Below, one piece after another: positions 56,003 to 64,000 of a stretch of DNA of 64,000 nucleotides. The position numbers and the translations under genes are program-made. The DNA comes from Pseudomonas viciae. GTDB lineage: Bacteria; Pseudomonadota; Gammaproteobacteria; Pseudomonadales; Pseudomonadaceae. Location: assembly GCF_004786035.1 (NCBI RefSeq), contig NZ_CP035088.1:5592001-5656000 (forward strand). Direction: 5' to 3'. The first letter of the stretch is position 1; the number at the start of each line of letters is the position of its first letter. The notes under the pieces are model-generated. The model was given only the letters and a program-made list of their open reading frames with translations, did no database searches and was not told the DNA's origin.

Positions 56003-56407
56003 ATGAATGATTCACGACGTCCCTTTGATGCGGTGCAACCGGAGCCCATCGACGACAACGAAGACCGCATGGGCTCGCTGCATGAGCTGGAATTCGACGA
56101 GGATGAGCCCAGCGCGAAAATCGGCGACGAACTGCCGGACAACGAACGCGAACAGTTGATGCCACCGGAACGTGTGCGCGAAGCGGGTATGACAGGAGCT
56201 TCGACGGAGGATCACGAACCAACCGACGACGACATGAGCCCGGAAACACTTATCCGCGAAGACGGTGCCCGGGACGCCCACGAAGCCGGCGACGACGAAC
56301 GGGCGGACTGGGACCTGAGCGTGGTGGATGAAAATGATATTGGCGGGGGCGACGGGCTGGATGAGGCGGAAATGGCAAATATCGATCCGTTGGATGGCAA
56401 GCGGTAA
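56003..56407 (+). CDS. Small acidic protein conserved in pseudomonads
   Basis: A 134-residue, strongly acidic protein (MNDSRRPFDAVQPEPIDDNED and many D/E pairs) without membrane segments. In pseudomonads such genes are often labelled serine kinase/phosphatase or HPr-related protein; I see no kinase, phosphatase or HPr motif that would support that. It may be intrinsically disordered. The ATG at 56003 has GAGGAA about 8 bases ahead. Confidence 0.7.
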   Translation: MNDSRRPFDAVQPEPIDDNEDRMGSLHELEFDEDEPSAKIGDELPDNEREQLMPPERVREAGMTGASTEDHEPTDDDMSPETLIREDGARDAHEAGDDERADWDLSVVDENDIGGGDGLDEAEMANIDPLDGKR

Positions 56408-56481
56408 GCGCCGATAGGGCTGACGCCATCGCTCTCACTTAGAATTTGCTGAGCTCAAAACATAAGTGTATGACGCCACAT

Positions 56482-56573
56482 CTGTGGGAGCGGGTTTGCT
56501 CGCGAAAGCGGTGGGTCACCTTGCATGAATGTTGAATGTGACGCCGTCATCGCGAGCAAGCTCGCTCCCACAG
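56482..56573. repeat. REP doublet (REPIN-like), GTGGGAGCGGG type
   Basis: Left arm CTGTGGGAGCGGGTTTGCTCGCGAAAG and right arm TCATCGCGAGCAAGCTCGCTCCCACAG face each other across about 45 bases. It lies between the acidic protein gene and convergent rimI. Confidence 0.88.
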
Positions 56574-56583
56574 GGGGTGGCGT

Positions 56584-57036
56584 TCAGTCGACCAGCGTAC
56601 AAGCCATGACCACCGCATCTTCACGCCCGCCCACCGCCGGGTAGTAATCCCGGCGCCGGCCAATTTCATTGAAGCCATAGCGCTCATACAGCCGGAACGC
56701 CGTGCGGTTGCTGTCACGCACTTCCAGGAAGCACTCCCGGGCCTCGGCCTTGTAGGCAATGGACATGAGGTGTTCCAGCAGACGCAGGCCCAGGCCACGG
56801 CCCTGGTTTTCCGGTTTGACGGTGATATTGAGCAGGTGCGCCTCATCCAGGATGATCTGTACCACGCCATGGCCCACTTGCTGCTGGCCTTCGAACATCA
56901 GCCAGATCTGGTATTTGCCCAGTCCGTCGAGAAATATCCCTCGGGTCCAGGGGTGACTGTAGGCCGCGTATTCAATTTTCAGCACAGCGTCGAGGTCCGC
57001 CTCGGTCATCGGGCGGAACGATACAGCGTCACTCAT
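56584..57036 (-). CDS. rimI: Ribosomal protein S18-alanine N-acetyltransferase
   Basis: RimI acetylates the N-terminal alanine of ribosomal protein S18. The 150-residue GNAT protein has the acetyl-CoA motif VKPENQGRGLGLRLLEHLM and the family start FRPMTEADLDAVLKIE, with AFRLYERYGFNEIGRRRDYYP near the C-terminus. It overlaps the upstream candidate holD by 8 bases; holD-rimI is also the E. coli order. Confidence 0.93.
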   Translation of the reverse strand: MSDAVSFRPMTEADLDAVLKIEYAAYSHPWTRGIFLDGLGKYQIWLMFEGQQQVGHGVVQIILDEAHLLNITVKPENQGRGLGLRLLEHLMSIAYKAEARECFLEVRDSNRTAFRLYERYGFNEIGRRRDYYPAVGGREDAVVMACTLVD

Positions 57037-57808
57037 TCGATTCTTTCCAGCGCGCCATCAGCCGGCGCATGGCTTGCCAGACATCAGCCTTGCGCTGTGG
57101 CGTGTCCATTAACAGTTCCAGCCCGGGCAACGCCCAGGCCGAGCCCAGGCCTTCGACCTGCAATTCGCGATTGAACGCTTCGGCATCCGCCTCGCCGGCA
57201 AACTTCACCGCCGGCAGGCCGATCAGCCACAAACACGCACAGGGCTCATCTTCGAGCCGTGCCGAAACAAAGCCTTGGACGAAATCCCGCGCCGCTTCCG
57301 GCCCCTGGTCCATGGTGCCGCGGGACAACAGCGGCCAACGCACCGGCTCACCGATAATCTGCGGGCTGTCCGGCAGGCCTGCGGCGCGTAGCATGTCCTT
57401 GAGCAGCAGGTAGGCCGGATCGCGACTCTGGAAGGGGTCGCCCGTGGGCAGTTCCACCAGCAACAAGCAACGTCCGGCCCGCAGCAACTGCAGGGCGAAA
57501 CGCGGCGGCGCGACGTAGGGTGCCTTGACTGGCGCCTCCACAGCGTCTTCCACCGGTTTGGCGTTGGTGCGGGTCGAGGCCAGGCTCGGACGCGGAACCT
57601 CGACTTTCGGCCGCTCGACCACGGGCGCCACCGGCTCGGCAACCGTTGCGGCCACGGGCGCGGTCACGACCGGCGCAATGTACTCGGGCTCGGGCATGTC
57701 CAGCAGCTCGGGCCGCGATGGGGCGGCGAACGGTAATTCGGTACGCGGCAGCCAGCTGACCACCTGCATGGCGCTCAGATAAGCGCGGCGACGGGACTCG
57801 ATAAGCAA
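57029..57808 (-). CDS. holD: Candidate DNA polymerase III psi subunit (HolD), extended form
   Basis: A 259-residue protein. Residues about 7-20 (RRAYLSAMQVVSWLPR) line up with the N-terminal tau-binding motif of E. coli psi (RRDWQLQQLGITQWSLR). A middle region (about 35-110) is rich in Pro, Val and Ala and may be disordered, followed by a C-terminal domain (about 115-255). It is upstream of and overlaps rimI, the E. coli holD-rimI order. P. aeruginosa psi was reported as a cryptic, divergent protein found biochemically, and this fits. The start is a TTG at 57808 because an ATG at 57769 would drop the motif. Similarity is by eye. Confidence 0.65.
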   Translation of the reverse strand: MLIESRRRAYLSAMQVVSWLPRTELPFAAPSRPELLDMPEPEYIAPVVTAPVAATVAEPVAPVVERPKVEVPRPSLASTRTNAKPVEDAVEAPVKAPYVAPPRFALQLLRAGRCLLLVELPTGDPFQSRDPAYLLLKDMLRAAGLPDSPQIIGEPVRWPLLSRGTMDQGPEAARDFVQGFVSARLEDEPCACLWLIGLPAVKFAGEADAEAFNRELQVEGLGSAWALPGLELLMDTPQRKADVWQAMRRLMARWKESNE

Positions 57809-57820
57809 AGGTCGGCCACT

Positions 57821-57829
57821 TGTGGATAA
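57821..57829 (-). promoter_or_regulatory. DnaA-box nonamer upstream of holD
   Basis: Perfect TTATCCACA read on the minus strand, 13 bases upstream of the proposed TTG start of the candidate holD and within the holD/mksF divergent gap. It is the only element I can name in the promoter area, where DnaA control of a replisome gene would make sense. Confidence 0.45.
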
Positions 57830-57989
57830 CTGAAAGTGGGAGGGATTCTACCGCCCTTCGACGCGGATCGCTTCCCTGTTGAGCCAATAGTTGATCGATA
57901 CCACACGACAGTCCGTCTCAGGGGTGAATCGCAAGCGGCCCGATGCAGTACAATCGCCGCTTTTAATTGCCAACCCGACGGCCATTGCG

Positions 57990-59270
57990 ATGATCGAACC
58001 CAAGCGCGTCTTGCGCGCCCTCGCTGAACACTGGGCATTGCTGGAACCTTTGTGCGAGCACTTCGACCAGGGCACCCTGAGCCTCAACGAATTGCGTTCA
58101 CAGCTGGCCGCCCAACAACTGGACAGCACGCCCCAGGACATCACCAGCCTGCTGGACGTGTGGATCCGCCTGGACATCCTCGTGCCAGTGGCGAAAAGCC
58201 CGAATCGCTTCGAGCTCAACGCCCAGATCCACGACTTCCTCGCTTACCTGCGCCGCGAACACCGTCTGGGCCTGTGCCTGGAGATCGAAGCCTACCTGCG
58301 TCACCTTGAGCGCCTGGCCGGCTACATCCAGGACGCCTTCGATATACGCGACGGCAACGACCTGGCCCGTCAGCTGCGCCTGCTGGACATGCGCGTGCGC
58401 GACGTCCTCAAGAAACTCGCCAACGATGAACAGGCCCTGGTGGCCGTGGCCGAACGAGCCAAGACCAGCGACCGGCAGATCCCCCTGCGTCAGCGCTACG
58501 CCGAAGTGCTGGCGACCTGGGACGAATACGTCGAACCGATGATCCAACTGGTGAACGCCGACGGTGCGTTCGAGCAAGGCGTGCGCAAGGTCGAGAACGT
58601 GCTGTTGCGCATGCTCACCGAACAGCAGCGCCTCGGCCACCTGGTGGACGATGACATGCTGCTGCGCACCCACGCGCGCATCCTCGAAATGCAGACCAGT
58701 GCCCAACTGACCTTGCGCCATGCCCGCGAACTGCTCCTGCCACTGCGCGAAGAGGCCCGCCGCCACAACGCCGTGACCCGTGGCGCCGCCCTGGCCCTGG
58801 CGGCTATTCGGCGCAAAGGCATCGATGCCGTGCCGCAGGCCGCCATGCCGTTGTTCACCCGGCCGCAAAGCACCTTCCTGGGCAGTGCGAGCCAAGTCGA
58901 AGCCTATGTCTACGCCCTGGCCCGTTTCGAGCCAAAGCCGACGCGCTTCCCCAAGTCCCACAAGACCCACAAGGGCGGCGAGGCGCCGCGGGCACCACGC
59001 ACGGTGCGCGAGATGGTCGAGCGTTGCGAAGACGCCCTGCCGATGCCGGACTTGATGACCTGGCTGCTGGAGCAGGAACCGGACGGCGCCACCGACGAAT
59101 TGCTGTACTGGTTCTCGCGCCTGTCGCGGGAAAAACGCTTCAAGCGCGAGCGTCTGGAACGCCGCGACTACCACACTCACGAGCATCAGGTCAGCCTGCG
59201 CTCCTTCGCCCTGCTCTCGGCCCGCGACAACGCCGCCGAGGATTCTGCGAGCATCCCCCATGCATCTTGA
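57990..59270 (+). CDS. mksF: Condensin subunit MksF (kleisin)
   Basis: MksF is the kleisin of the MukBEF-like MksBEF condensin, which organises and segregates the chromosome. The 426-residue protein is mostly helical, with a winged-helix N-terminal part (MIEPKRVLRALAEHWALLEPLCEHF) and C-terminal region ELLYWFSRLSREKRFKRERLERRDYHTHEHQ. The ATG at 57990 lacks a clear ribosome-binding site. It overlaps mksE by 11 bases. The F-E-B order is that of P. aeruginosa. Confidence 0.92.
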   Translation: MIEPKRVLRALAEHWALLEPLCEHFDQGTLSLNELRSQLAAQQLDSTPQDITSLLDVWIRLDILVPVAKSPNRFELNAQIHDFLAYLRREHRLGLCLEIEAYLRHLERLAGYIQDAFDIRDGNDLARQLRLLDMRVRDVLKKLANDEQALVAVAERAKTSDRQIPLRQRYAEVLATWDEYVEPMIQLVNADGAFEQGVRKVENVLLRMLTEQQRLGHLVDDDMLLRTHARILEMQTSAQLTLRHARELLLPLREEARRHNAVTRGAALALAAIRRKGIDAVPQAAMPLFTRPQSTFLGSASQVEAYVYALARFEPKPTRFPKSHKTHKGGEAPRAPRTVREMVERCEDALPMPDLMTWLLEQEPDGATDELLYWFSRLSREKRFKRERLERRDYHTHEHQVSLRSFALLSARDNAAEDSASIPHAS

Positions 59271-59961
59271 TCTATCCGAACTGTCCCAGCTGGCGCCGAT
59301 CTTTCGCGAGCTGTTCAAGGGTTACCACGTCAGCCGCCGCGACCCGGAACTGTACGCGCAACTGTCGAACTTCCAGGACCAGTACCGCACGCTGTTCAAA
59401 GCCCTGGGTTTTGAGCTGGTGTGCGACACCCGTGGCTTCTATTACTTTGTGCCAGACCTCGCTGCCGCCGCAGTGAACAAGACCGCCCAGCGCCTGGCGC
59501 TGTTCACATTCATCCTGGTCGAGCACCTGGCCGACCAGGGCCGCGACCCGATCGCCGTGCTCGACGGTGGTAGCCTGGGCCGCGATGAACTGCCCTCACT
59601 GCTGGACAAGTACCGCGACCTGTTCATCCAGGCCGAAGTGCAGACCCAGGAAGAGCTGGAAGAAAAAATCATGCGGCGCATGACCCAACTGGGTTTTGCC
59701 GGCGAGGAAAACGGTGTGTACCGCTTCCTGCCGCCGATGCACCGCTTCCTCGACGTCTGCCTGTCGGTCCAGCAGGACCGCGACCTGGCTGCCAGCCTGC
59801 ACAGCGTGCTGCCGTTGCCCGTGCCGGTGCTGATCGACGAAGACAGCGACGAGAAACTGCTGCAAACCGATGATCCGCTGGACCTCAGCCCCTTTGATGC
59901 CGAGAGCGAAGAAGACGCACTGGCCCGCGCCATTGCCGAAGAACAGGAGACCGACGCATGA
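59260..59961 (+). CDS. mksE: Condensin subunit MksE
   Basis: MksE is the KITE-type (tandem winged-helix) partner of MksF. The 233-residue protein has LFKGYHVSRRDPELYAQL at the N-terminus and an acidic end EDALARAIAEEQETDA. Starts within the last codons of mksF and ends overlapping the mksB start (ATGA), so all three subunits are coupled in translation. Confidence 0.92.
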   Translation: MHLDLSELSQLAPIFRELFKGYHVSRRDPELYAQLSNFQDQYRTLFKALGFELVCDTRGFYYFVPDLAAAAVNKTAQRLALFTFILVEHLADQGRDPIAVLDGGSLGRDELPSLLDKYRDLFIQAEVQTQEELEEKIMRRMTQLGFAGEENGVYRFLPPMHRFLDVCLSVQQDRDLAASLHSVLPLPVPVLIDEDSDEKLLQTDDPLDLSPFDAESEEDALARAIAEEQETDA

Positions 59962-62798
59962 GCAAGGAACGCTACGGCATCCGCCGCTTTGCCCTTTTGA
60001 ACACCGCAGGCTACAGCCTCGGCCTGTTCCCGCTGGAAGAACCGCTGTCGGTGTACGGCGCGAACAACCTCGGTAAATCCGCTTCGATCAACGCCTTGCA
60101 GTTCCCGATCCTGGCACGCATGTCGGACATGAGCTTCGGCAAGTACAGCCTGGAACAGTCCCGGCGTTTCTACTTTGCCTCGGACACCAGCTACATCCTG
60201 GTGGAAGTCGCCCTGCCCCACGGCCCACACGTGATCGGCGTGGTCGGTCGCGGCCCCGGCGGCGGCTTCGGTCACCAATTCTTTGCCTACGCCGGCAAAC
60301 TGGACCTGGCCCACTACCAGAAAGACGACACCTGCCTGCGTCAGAAAGAACTGTTCACCAACCTGGAGCGCGAAGGCCTCAAAGCCTACGAGCTCAAGCC
60401 CGATGAACTGCGGCGGTTGTTGGTAGGCGGTCATACGTCCATTCCGCTGGACCTGACGCTGATCCCGCTGCGCTCCACCAGCGAGCAAAGCCTCAAGACC
60501 TTCCGCGCGCTGTTCATCAACCTGCTGCACATGCGCGAAATCACTGCGGCCAAGCTCAAGCAACTGTTCCTCGATGCCTTCGAGCACAGCCTGCGCTCCG
60601 GTAGCGTGGATTACATTGCGGCGTGCGAAGAAGCCTTCCGCGACGTACGACGCATGGAGCAGGACTACAACTCCCTGGTCGCCGCCGGCCCGCTGGTGGA
60701 AGCCCTGGCCAATGGCGTGAAGCAGCGCGACATTCTGCGCGGCAAACTGCATCGCCTGTCGCCATTGCTCGACTCGTTGCTCGGCACCTGGTCGGACTAC
60801 GCCAGTGCGCGCAAGGAAGAGCTGACCATCCAGGCCGAACACTACCGCAACGAACAGGATTCGCTGCAGAACGACCAGCGCGGCGGCACTCAGGAACTGA
60901 TGCGCCTGGAGCGGGAAATCAGCGGCATCCAGCGCTGGATCGGCGAGCTGTCGGTGCTCAAGAACCGCTTTGCCCTGGTGGATGACGTCAAGGTTCTGGA
61001 GCAGCAACTGCTCGCGGCCAAGGACGCCCACGACGAACTGGCCGGTGCCCTGGCCCAGTCGCGGCAGTTCAGCGCCGAAGACCTGGAAGAGCGCCTGCGG
61101 GATCTGGAAAAACGCCTGAAGTCGGTCAAGCAGCAACTCGACCACGCCGACAACAACAGCTACGCCCGCCTGCGCGAAGAGTTCTCGCAGCAGGACGTCG
61201 AACGCCTGATGCGCCTGTTCAACAGCGCCCTGTTCAGCCTGCCACTGGGCGAACACGGCATCGCGCTGGACGAGAACGGCGAGTGGGTCAAATCCATGGA
61301 GCTGATCCTCGACGGCTTCAAGGGTGAACGTTTCGAAGTACCGGGCCTGTCCATCGACCTGTCCCACATCGAGCCGCCAGCCCTGCAAGCCCTGGCTGAC
61401 CGCGCCGCGCTGCGCGACCAGAAAGAGCGCCTGGAAAAAGAACTCAAGCAGCTCAAGACCCAGCAAGCCGTGGCCGCCGACCGCGCCGCGAGCAAGACCC
61501 AGACCGAAGCCCTGTACCAGCAGGTTCTCGACGCGCAAAAGGCTCTGGAAGACTTCCGCCGTACTCAGACCCTGAGCGCCGAAGAAGGCGAGAAACTCGA
61601 ACAACTGGCGCAAATGGAAGCCGCCCAGGACGAACTCAAGCGCTCCAGCGATGCCTTCACCGAGCGCGTCCAGCAACTGTCCGCCAAGTTGCAACTGGTG
61701 GGCCGGCAGATCGCCGACATGGAAGCCAAGCAACGCACCCTCGACGATGCCTTGCGCCGTCGCCAATTGCTGCCGGCAGACCTGCCGTTCGGCACGCCGT
61801 TCATGGACCCGGTAGACGACTCCATGGACAACCTGCTGCCACTGCTCAATGACTACCAGGACAGTTGGCAAGGCCTGCTGCGGGTCGACGGCCAGATCGA
61901 AGCGCTGTATGCCCAGGTGCGTCTCAAGGGCGTAGCCAAGTTCGACAGCGAAGACGACATGGAACGGCGCCTGCAACTGTTGATCAACGCCTATGCCCAC
62001 CGCACTGACGAGGCCCTGACCCTGGGCAAGGCACGGCGTGCGGCCGTGACTGACATCGCCCGGACCCTGCGCAACATCCGCAGCGACTACGACAGCCTCG
62101 AACATCAATTGGCGCTGTTCAACCGCGAGATCAACAAACGTCAGGTGTCCAACCTGCAGAGTTTCCGGATCGTCCTGGCGCCGAACAAGGAAGCGCTCAA
62201 GCACATCGACCAGATCATCCACAGCGCCGGCCAGTACGAAGAAGGCGAGACGCTGTCGGTGTTCGATCTCAGCCAGAGCGCCGAGCAGGACAACAAGAAC
62301 GAAGAAGCCAAGGAATACCTGGCGCGGCTGGTGGCGGCGAACCACAACCAGCTCGGTCTCAAGGACTTGTTCGAACTGGCCTTCGAGATCACCAAGGTCA
62401 ACGGTCAGCCCGTGATCCACACCGACATCGATGGCGCAGCGTCCAATGGCACCACCATGACCATCAAGGCGCTGACCAACATGTATTTGTTGCTGCACCT
62501 GATGGACCGCGAACAGGCCGGCCGCGTGCGCCTGCCGTACTACCTCGACGAAGCGGCGGACATCGACGAGAAAAACCAGGCCGCTCTGCTGGAAACCAGT
62601 CTGCAACTGGGCTTTGTGCCGATCCTGGCCAGTGTGAAACCGCAAGTCTGCGCCAGTGTCGCCATTGACCTGGAAGGCGGCAGCGGCCCGAACGGCATCT
62701 ACATCGACGAAGCGGACTGGAAATACATCCGTCGTCACGATGCGGTGAGGGCCACGGTGAATGTACAGGCCGATGAGCCGGAGCTGGATCCGGTGTGA
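59958..62798 (+). CDS. mksB: Condensin ATPase MksB (SMC/MukB-like)
   Basis: MksB is the SMC-like ATPase of the complex. The 946-residue protein has Walker A at 34-41 (GANNLGKS), long heptad coiled coils from about 260 to 730 with a central hinge-like region, and a C-terminal Walker B region LPYYLDEAADIDEKN. It is shorter than MukB (about 1500) but the standard size for MksB. No MksG/JetD nuclease gene follows: the next gene is pqiB on the opposite strand. This points to chromosome maintenance rather than plasmid defence. Confidence 0.95.
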   Translation: MSKERYGIRRFALLNTAGYSLGLFPLEEPLSVYGANNLGKSASINALQFPILARMSDMSFGKYSLEQSRRFYFASDTSYILVEVALPHGPHVIGVVGRGPGGGFGHQFFAYAGKLDLAHYQKDDTCLRQKELFTNLEREGLKAYELKPDELRRLLVGGHTSIPLDLTLIPLRSTSEQSLKTFRALFINLLHMREITAAKLKQLFLDAFEHSLRSGSVDYIAACEEAFRDVRRMEQDYNSLVAAGPLVEALANGVKQRDILRGKLHRLSPLLDSLLGTWSDYASARKEELTIQAEHYRNEQDSLQNDQRGGTQELMRLEREISGIQRWIGELSVLKNRFALVDDVKVLEQQLLAAKDAHDELAGALAQSRQFSAEDLEERLRDLEKRLKSVKQQLDHADNNSYARLREEFSQQDVERLMRLFNSALFSLPLGEHGIALDENGEWVKSMELILDGFKGERFEVPGLSIDLSHIEPPALQALADRAALRDQKERLEKELKQLKTQQAVAADRAASKTQTEALYQQVLDAQKALEDFRRTQTLSAEEGEKLEQLAQMEAAQDELKRSSDAFTERVQQLSAKLQLVGRQIADMEAKQRTLDDALRRRQLLPADLPFGTPFMDPVDDSMDNLLPLLNDYQDSWQGLLRVDGQIEALYAQVRLKGVAKFDSEDDMERRLQLLINAYAHRTDEALTLGKARRAAVTDIARTLRNIRSDYDSLEHQLALFNREINKRQVSNLQSFRIVLAPNKEALKHIDQIIHSAGQYEEGETLSVFDLSQSAEQDNKNEEAKEYLARLVAANHNQLGLKDLFELAFEITKVNGQPVIHTDIDGAASNGTTMTIKALTNMYLLLHLMDREQAGRVRLPYYLDEAADIDEKNQAALLETSLQLGFVPILASVKPQVCASVAIDLEGGSGPNGIYIDEADWKYIRRHDAVRATVNVQADEPELDPV

Positions 62799-62816
62799 TG
62801 TGAAAAACCGGAAATG

Positions 62817-62853
62817 AAAAGGCCGCGATCCAAATGGATCGCGGCCTTTTTTT
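62817..62853 (+). terminator. Intrinsic terminator of mksFEB
   Basis: AAAAGGCCGCGATCC, AAAT loop, GGATCGCGGCC, then TTTTTTT. It lies 18 bases after mksB and its A-run makes it usable for the opposite strand as well. Confidence 0.93.
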
Positions 62854-62892
62854 CATTGCGCTATTTTTGAGTCTTCAGCGCTACTGATGGCC

Positions 62893-62988
62893 TCATCGCG
62901 AGCAAGCTCGCTCCCACATTGGATTAGCGTCGTGCTTGATCTCTATGAACAACACTGCCCCCTGTGGGAGCGAGCTTGCTCGCGATGG
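62893..62988. repeat. REP doublet (REPIN-like), GTGGGAGCGAG type
   Basis: Left arm CATCGCGAGCAAGCTCGCTCCCACA and right arm TGTGGGAGCGAGCTTGCTCGCGATG are near-perfect inverse copies 45 bases apart. It is between mksB and convergent pqiB, like the other three doublets between convergent genes. Confidence 0.9.
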
Positions 62989-63011
62989 CGTCAGTACAGG
63001 CGACGCTATTG

Positions 63012-64000
63012 TTACTTACCGAGGCTGATCTTCGGCGCCCAGGTCAGCCACTCATCTTCAAACTTGTCGAACAGCGGGAAGGTCTGCTGCGGCCGCGCCG
63101 GACTGCCCATTCTCTCGCCATCCGGCGTTGCGAAGGCAATGCCACCCTGGATCAGCGTTTCCAAAGATTCAGTTCGTACCGTCGCCCCTTTGAACAGACC
63201 GAAGTCCAGACCAAAGCCACTGGTATTCCAGAATCGCGTACCGCTACGCACCAACGGCGCATATTTTGGCTCGATCAGGACATGGATCAGCACCCGGTCC
63301 GCCGTCTGGCCCAGCTCATAACCGGTGACCTTGCCCACGGTTATCTCTCGGTAGGTCACCGGTACGCCAGTCTTCAACGAACCACGGCGAGCCGCGCTCA
63401 GTACCAGGCTCAAACCTGCTTCGGGCGCAGCGCTTTCCGGAGGGCTGGCCAGGGCCACGAAGCTTTTCTGCGGCCCGAGGTTTTTCGCCGAGGGCTGCAC
63501 TTCGATGTACTGCCCGGTCACCAGCGTCTCCAGGTTGGAAGTCTTGATCAGCCCCAGCTCAGGCTTGACCACCCAGAACTGCGAACCGACCCGGGCAATG
63601 CGCTCTGGCACTTCGGTGATCCGCGCAGTGAGCAGTACCGATTGCAGATCGCCGCTGAGGTCCACATCCTCGATCTTGCCCACATCCAGCCCCTTGAAGC
63701 GGATCGGCGTACCGCTGTGCAAACCGTCGGCGCGGTCGACTTTGATCGTCACCACGGTGCCATTCTGTTGCGCGGCTTCGCGGTCCTCAAACAAGCGGAA
63801 CCGGGGGATGCGCCTTTTCAACGGTACATTGGGCTCCGGCGTCTCGAAGGAAATCCCCCCGGCCATCAGGCTCTGCAAGGATTCACTCTTGACCTGGATC
63901 CCGCCTGTCAAACCACCGGTGAGAGTAATGCCGCTGGCGTTCCAGAACCGCGTCGAGCCGTTGACCAGCCCTTCGTATTCCTTCTCGATATGCACACCAA
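63012..64000 (-). CDS. pqiB: Intermembrane lipid transport protein PqiB (MCE family), C-terminal part
   Basis: The C-terminal 329 codons of an MCE-domain protein; the start lies beyond the window edge. MCE segments are visible: GLHSGTPIRFKGLDVGKIEDVDL and RGSLKTGVPVTYREITVGKVTGYEL, each ending in the FWVVKPELG/FWNTSGFG pattern. This repeated MCE structure and the GTRFWNTSGFGLDFG motif fit PqiB, whose hexamers form a lipid tunnel between inner and outer membranes. Normally pqiA lies upstream and pqiC downstream; neither is visible, and pqiC is absent from the sequence after the stop. Confidence 0.88.
   Translation of the reverse strand, partial: GVHIEKEYEGLVNGSTRFWNASGITLTGGLTGGIQVKSESLQSLMAGGISFETPEPNVPLKRRIPRFRLFEDREAAQQNGTVVTIKVDRADGLHSGTPIRFKGLDVGKIEDVDLSGDLQSVLLTARITEVPERIARVGSQFWVVKPELGLIKTSNLETLVTGQYIEVQPSAKNLGPQKSFVALASPPESAAPEAGLSLVLSAARRGSLKTGVPVTYREITVGKVTGYELGQTADRVLIHVLIEPKYAPLVRSGTRFWNTSGFGLDFGLFKGATVRTESLETLIQGGIAFATPDGERMGSPARPQQTFPLFDKFEDEWLTWAPKISLGK

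Noticed and set aside
59442..62738. Open frame of 1098 codons on the minus strand over mksE and mksB
   Set aside because: It is an exact antisense shadow of high-GC coding sequence with no ribosome-binding site and low-complexity Gly/Val/Gln/Phe content; mksE and mksB on the plus strand are clear homologues.
57990..62798. Wadjet/JetABCD plasmid-defence system
   Set aside because: The JetD/MksG nuclease gene is missing and the gene order and protein sizes fit the chromosomal MksFEB of pseudomonads.

Overview
The window reads as a chromosomal segment of a Pseudomonas of the fluorescens lineage. The support is the high-GC coding style, a gene order typical of the genus (hpt-upp-uraA-hemH; hemA-prfA-prmC-moeB-murI diverging from a TPR lipoprotein-lolB-ispE-tRNA-prs-rplY-pth-ychF; rimI next to a candidate cryptic holD; mksFEB next to pqiB) and several copies of Pseudomonas-type REP doublets at gene ends. 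Species cannot be fixed from the sequence alone.

Region by region: 1-2520 holds purine and pyrimidine salvage (hpt, upp, uraA). 2522-10500 is a probable light-response block: ferrochelatase, an epimerase-like protein, a renalase-like FAD enzyme, a DUF523-DUF1722 protein, a MerR-type LitR/PplR-like regulator, CPD photolyase, a degenerate SDR and a YkgJ Cys-cluster protein. Two direct-repeat boxes of the LitR/PplR type (T[G/A]TACA-N12-TGTACA) sit before the FAD enzyme and before the DUF523-regulator-photolyase operon. 10504-23025 is housekeeping: lipid A deacylase PagL, cell wall, heme and translation-termination genes on the minus strand, then lipoprotein sorting, isoprenoid, PRPP and ribosome-associated genes on the plus strand, with tRNA-Gln.

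23061-36153 is more accessory: an unrecognised Gly-rich protein with a DUF3592 partner, enoyl-ACP reductase FabV, a three-gene operon of a small helical protein, a KaiC-like double ATPase and a soluble histidine kinase, two membrane chemoreceptors, an ankyrin protein and a fosmidomycin-resistance-type exporter. 36257-48033 holds tRNA-Met, a 7TM hybrid sensor kinase translationally coupled to an AraC-type response regulator, a 750-base non-coding leader, and a compositionally mosaic surface-polysaccharide locus: a GDP-mannose pyrophosphorylase fused to an AGE-family isomerase domain, two GT4 glycosyltransferases, a Wzm/Wzt ABC exporter and an FkbM methyltransferase. 48220-55871 carries gamma-glutamyltransferase, an XRE/DUF2975 pair, a BdlA-like double-PAS transducer, an AtoE-type short-chain fatty acid transporter, a periplasmic Cys-rich protein of unknown role and a beta-carbonic anhydrase. 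56003-64000 carries an acidic protein, rimI with candidate holD, the MksFEB condensin without an MksG nuclease, and the end of pqiB, which runs off the window.

The items that look most worth following are the LitR-box light regulon, the KaiC-kinase operon whose KaiC has lost the clock phosphosites, the fused GMP-AGE enzyme with its Wzm/Wzt/FkbM partners, and the way most convergent gene junctions in the window are filled by REP doublets or other symmetric elements. Nothing in the window is a CRISPR array, prophage, transposase or complete toxin-antitoxin system that I can support.
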